Part shown: piece after piece, positions 63,528-64,000 of the stretch
Position numbering within the stretch: the stretch's first letter is position 1
How the letters are laid out: each line of letters opens with the position of its first letter
Source of the DNA: Myxocyprinus asiaticus
Taxonomy: Eukaryota > Chordata > Actinopteri > Cypriniformes > Catostomidae
NCBI RefSeq assembly: GCF_019703515.2
Contig: NC_059365.1
Span: 38,578,001-38,642,000 of the forward strand
Reading direction: 5' to 3'
Length of the DNA: 64,000 nt
The notes under the pieces: model-generated
What the model was told of the DNA's origin: nothing
The model's input: only the letters and a program-made list of their open reading frames with translations
The model's database searches: none
Position numbers and translations under genes: made by a program

Positions 63528-64000
63528 CACTTTTTCTATACACACTTCAATATAGAGTAAAAAAAAATAAAAAAAAATTGTAGCCTATTAAGAAAACCTT
63601 ATTATAAACTAATCTACTGGATAATGCAGCAGCAAATTTATCAGTAATTACAGTAAAAATATTCAGTGAACATGAAGCCAGTTCTATTGGCACATTGTTT
63701 TTCCACACATTGTATGTGGACTGGATTCTTTAGTGGATTTCTTTTGTGTTCATTTTAGTTGTGATATGATTATCACATTATCATTACTGTAATGTAATAA
63801 TAATAAATACTGAAAATAATAATAATTATAAAAATAATAATAAAGTTATATTATACAATAATAATAACAATTCTGGCTTTTATTTTGGCAGGATATTCCA
63901 GGAAGAACTTTGAGCTGCGCTAAAAACAGTAGGTTTATGAGCATGCTGCTGCTACGAGTGTGTGTCAACAACAGAGAAGTGCCCATTAACGCAAGCACAC
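63528..64000. other. upstream flank of stox2, AT-rich
   Basis: No gene is seen. It contains A-rich runs just outside the DIRS end (63555-63580) and AAT-type simple sequence at about 63790-63870. The last part (63890-64000) is less AT-rich but shows no recognisable feature. Confidence 0.5.

Noticed and set aside
1..64000. CRISPR arrays, operons, riboswitches, bacterial promoters or phage genes
   Set aside because: Nothing in the window is prokaryotic; repeats are eukaryotic transposons and microsatellites with no regular spacer arrays.

Overview
The window looks like nuclear DNA from a ray-finned fish, most likely a cyprinid or close relative. It carries teleost-type Tc1, hAT, piggyBac-like, L2 and DIRS elements, and interspersed repeats I recognise from carp and zebrafish genomes. 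It is AT-rich, full of microsatellites, and has no bacterial-style gene organisation.

Only one host gene is supported. Two coding exons of stox2 (storkhead-box 2) lie on the minus strand: exon 1 at 53386-53551 and exon 2 at 931-1083. Their phases join cleanly (G + GT across the intron). The 52.3 kb between them is therefore intron 1, positions 1-930 are the start of intron 2, and sequence above 53551 is the 5' UTR or upstream flank. Exon 3 and beyond lie to the left of the window.

Almost everything else is transposable-element sediment inside or upstream of that intron. Region by region: an LTR-like block (2.46-2.99 kb); small TIR elements and fold-backs (3.3-7.1 kb); a tandem repeat split by three hAT-type insertions (7.7-10.2 kb); a rare repeat-poor island (10.2-11.5 kb); more MITEs and tandem duplications (11.9-17.3 kb); a four-element nest with a frameshifted Tc1 transposase at its core (20.48-23.48 kb); a Sleeping Beauty/Tdr1-like Tc1 remnant (24.0-25.05 kb); a long broken APE-type LINE (25.1-27.65 kb); a piggyBac-like element with TTAA ends (27.7-29.5 kb); a LINE fragment split by a Tc1-derived MITE (30.7-31.6 kb); an L2 copy (35.9-37.2 kb); a hAT with perfect 8-bp duplications (40.44-41.54 kb); and three DIRS-type tyrosine-recombinase retroelement copies (41.99-43.62 minus, 44.69-48.96 plus, 57.93-63.53 minus).

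The third DIRS copy is the most complete. It has inverted terminal repeats, an internal region complementary to both ends, and gag, RT, RNase H and tyrosine recombinase in that order. Every protein region is interrupted. No element in the window appears able to move on its own. I found no new gene system. The most useful leads are the stox2 gene model, the repeat-poor island that could be an alternative first exon or regulatory element, the nested insertions that allow relative dating, and the conserved octamer-TATA arrangement in the DIRS terminal repeats.
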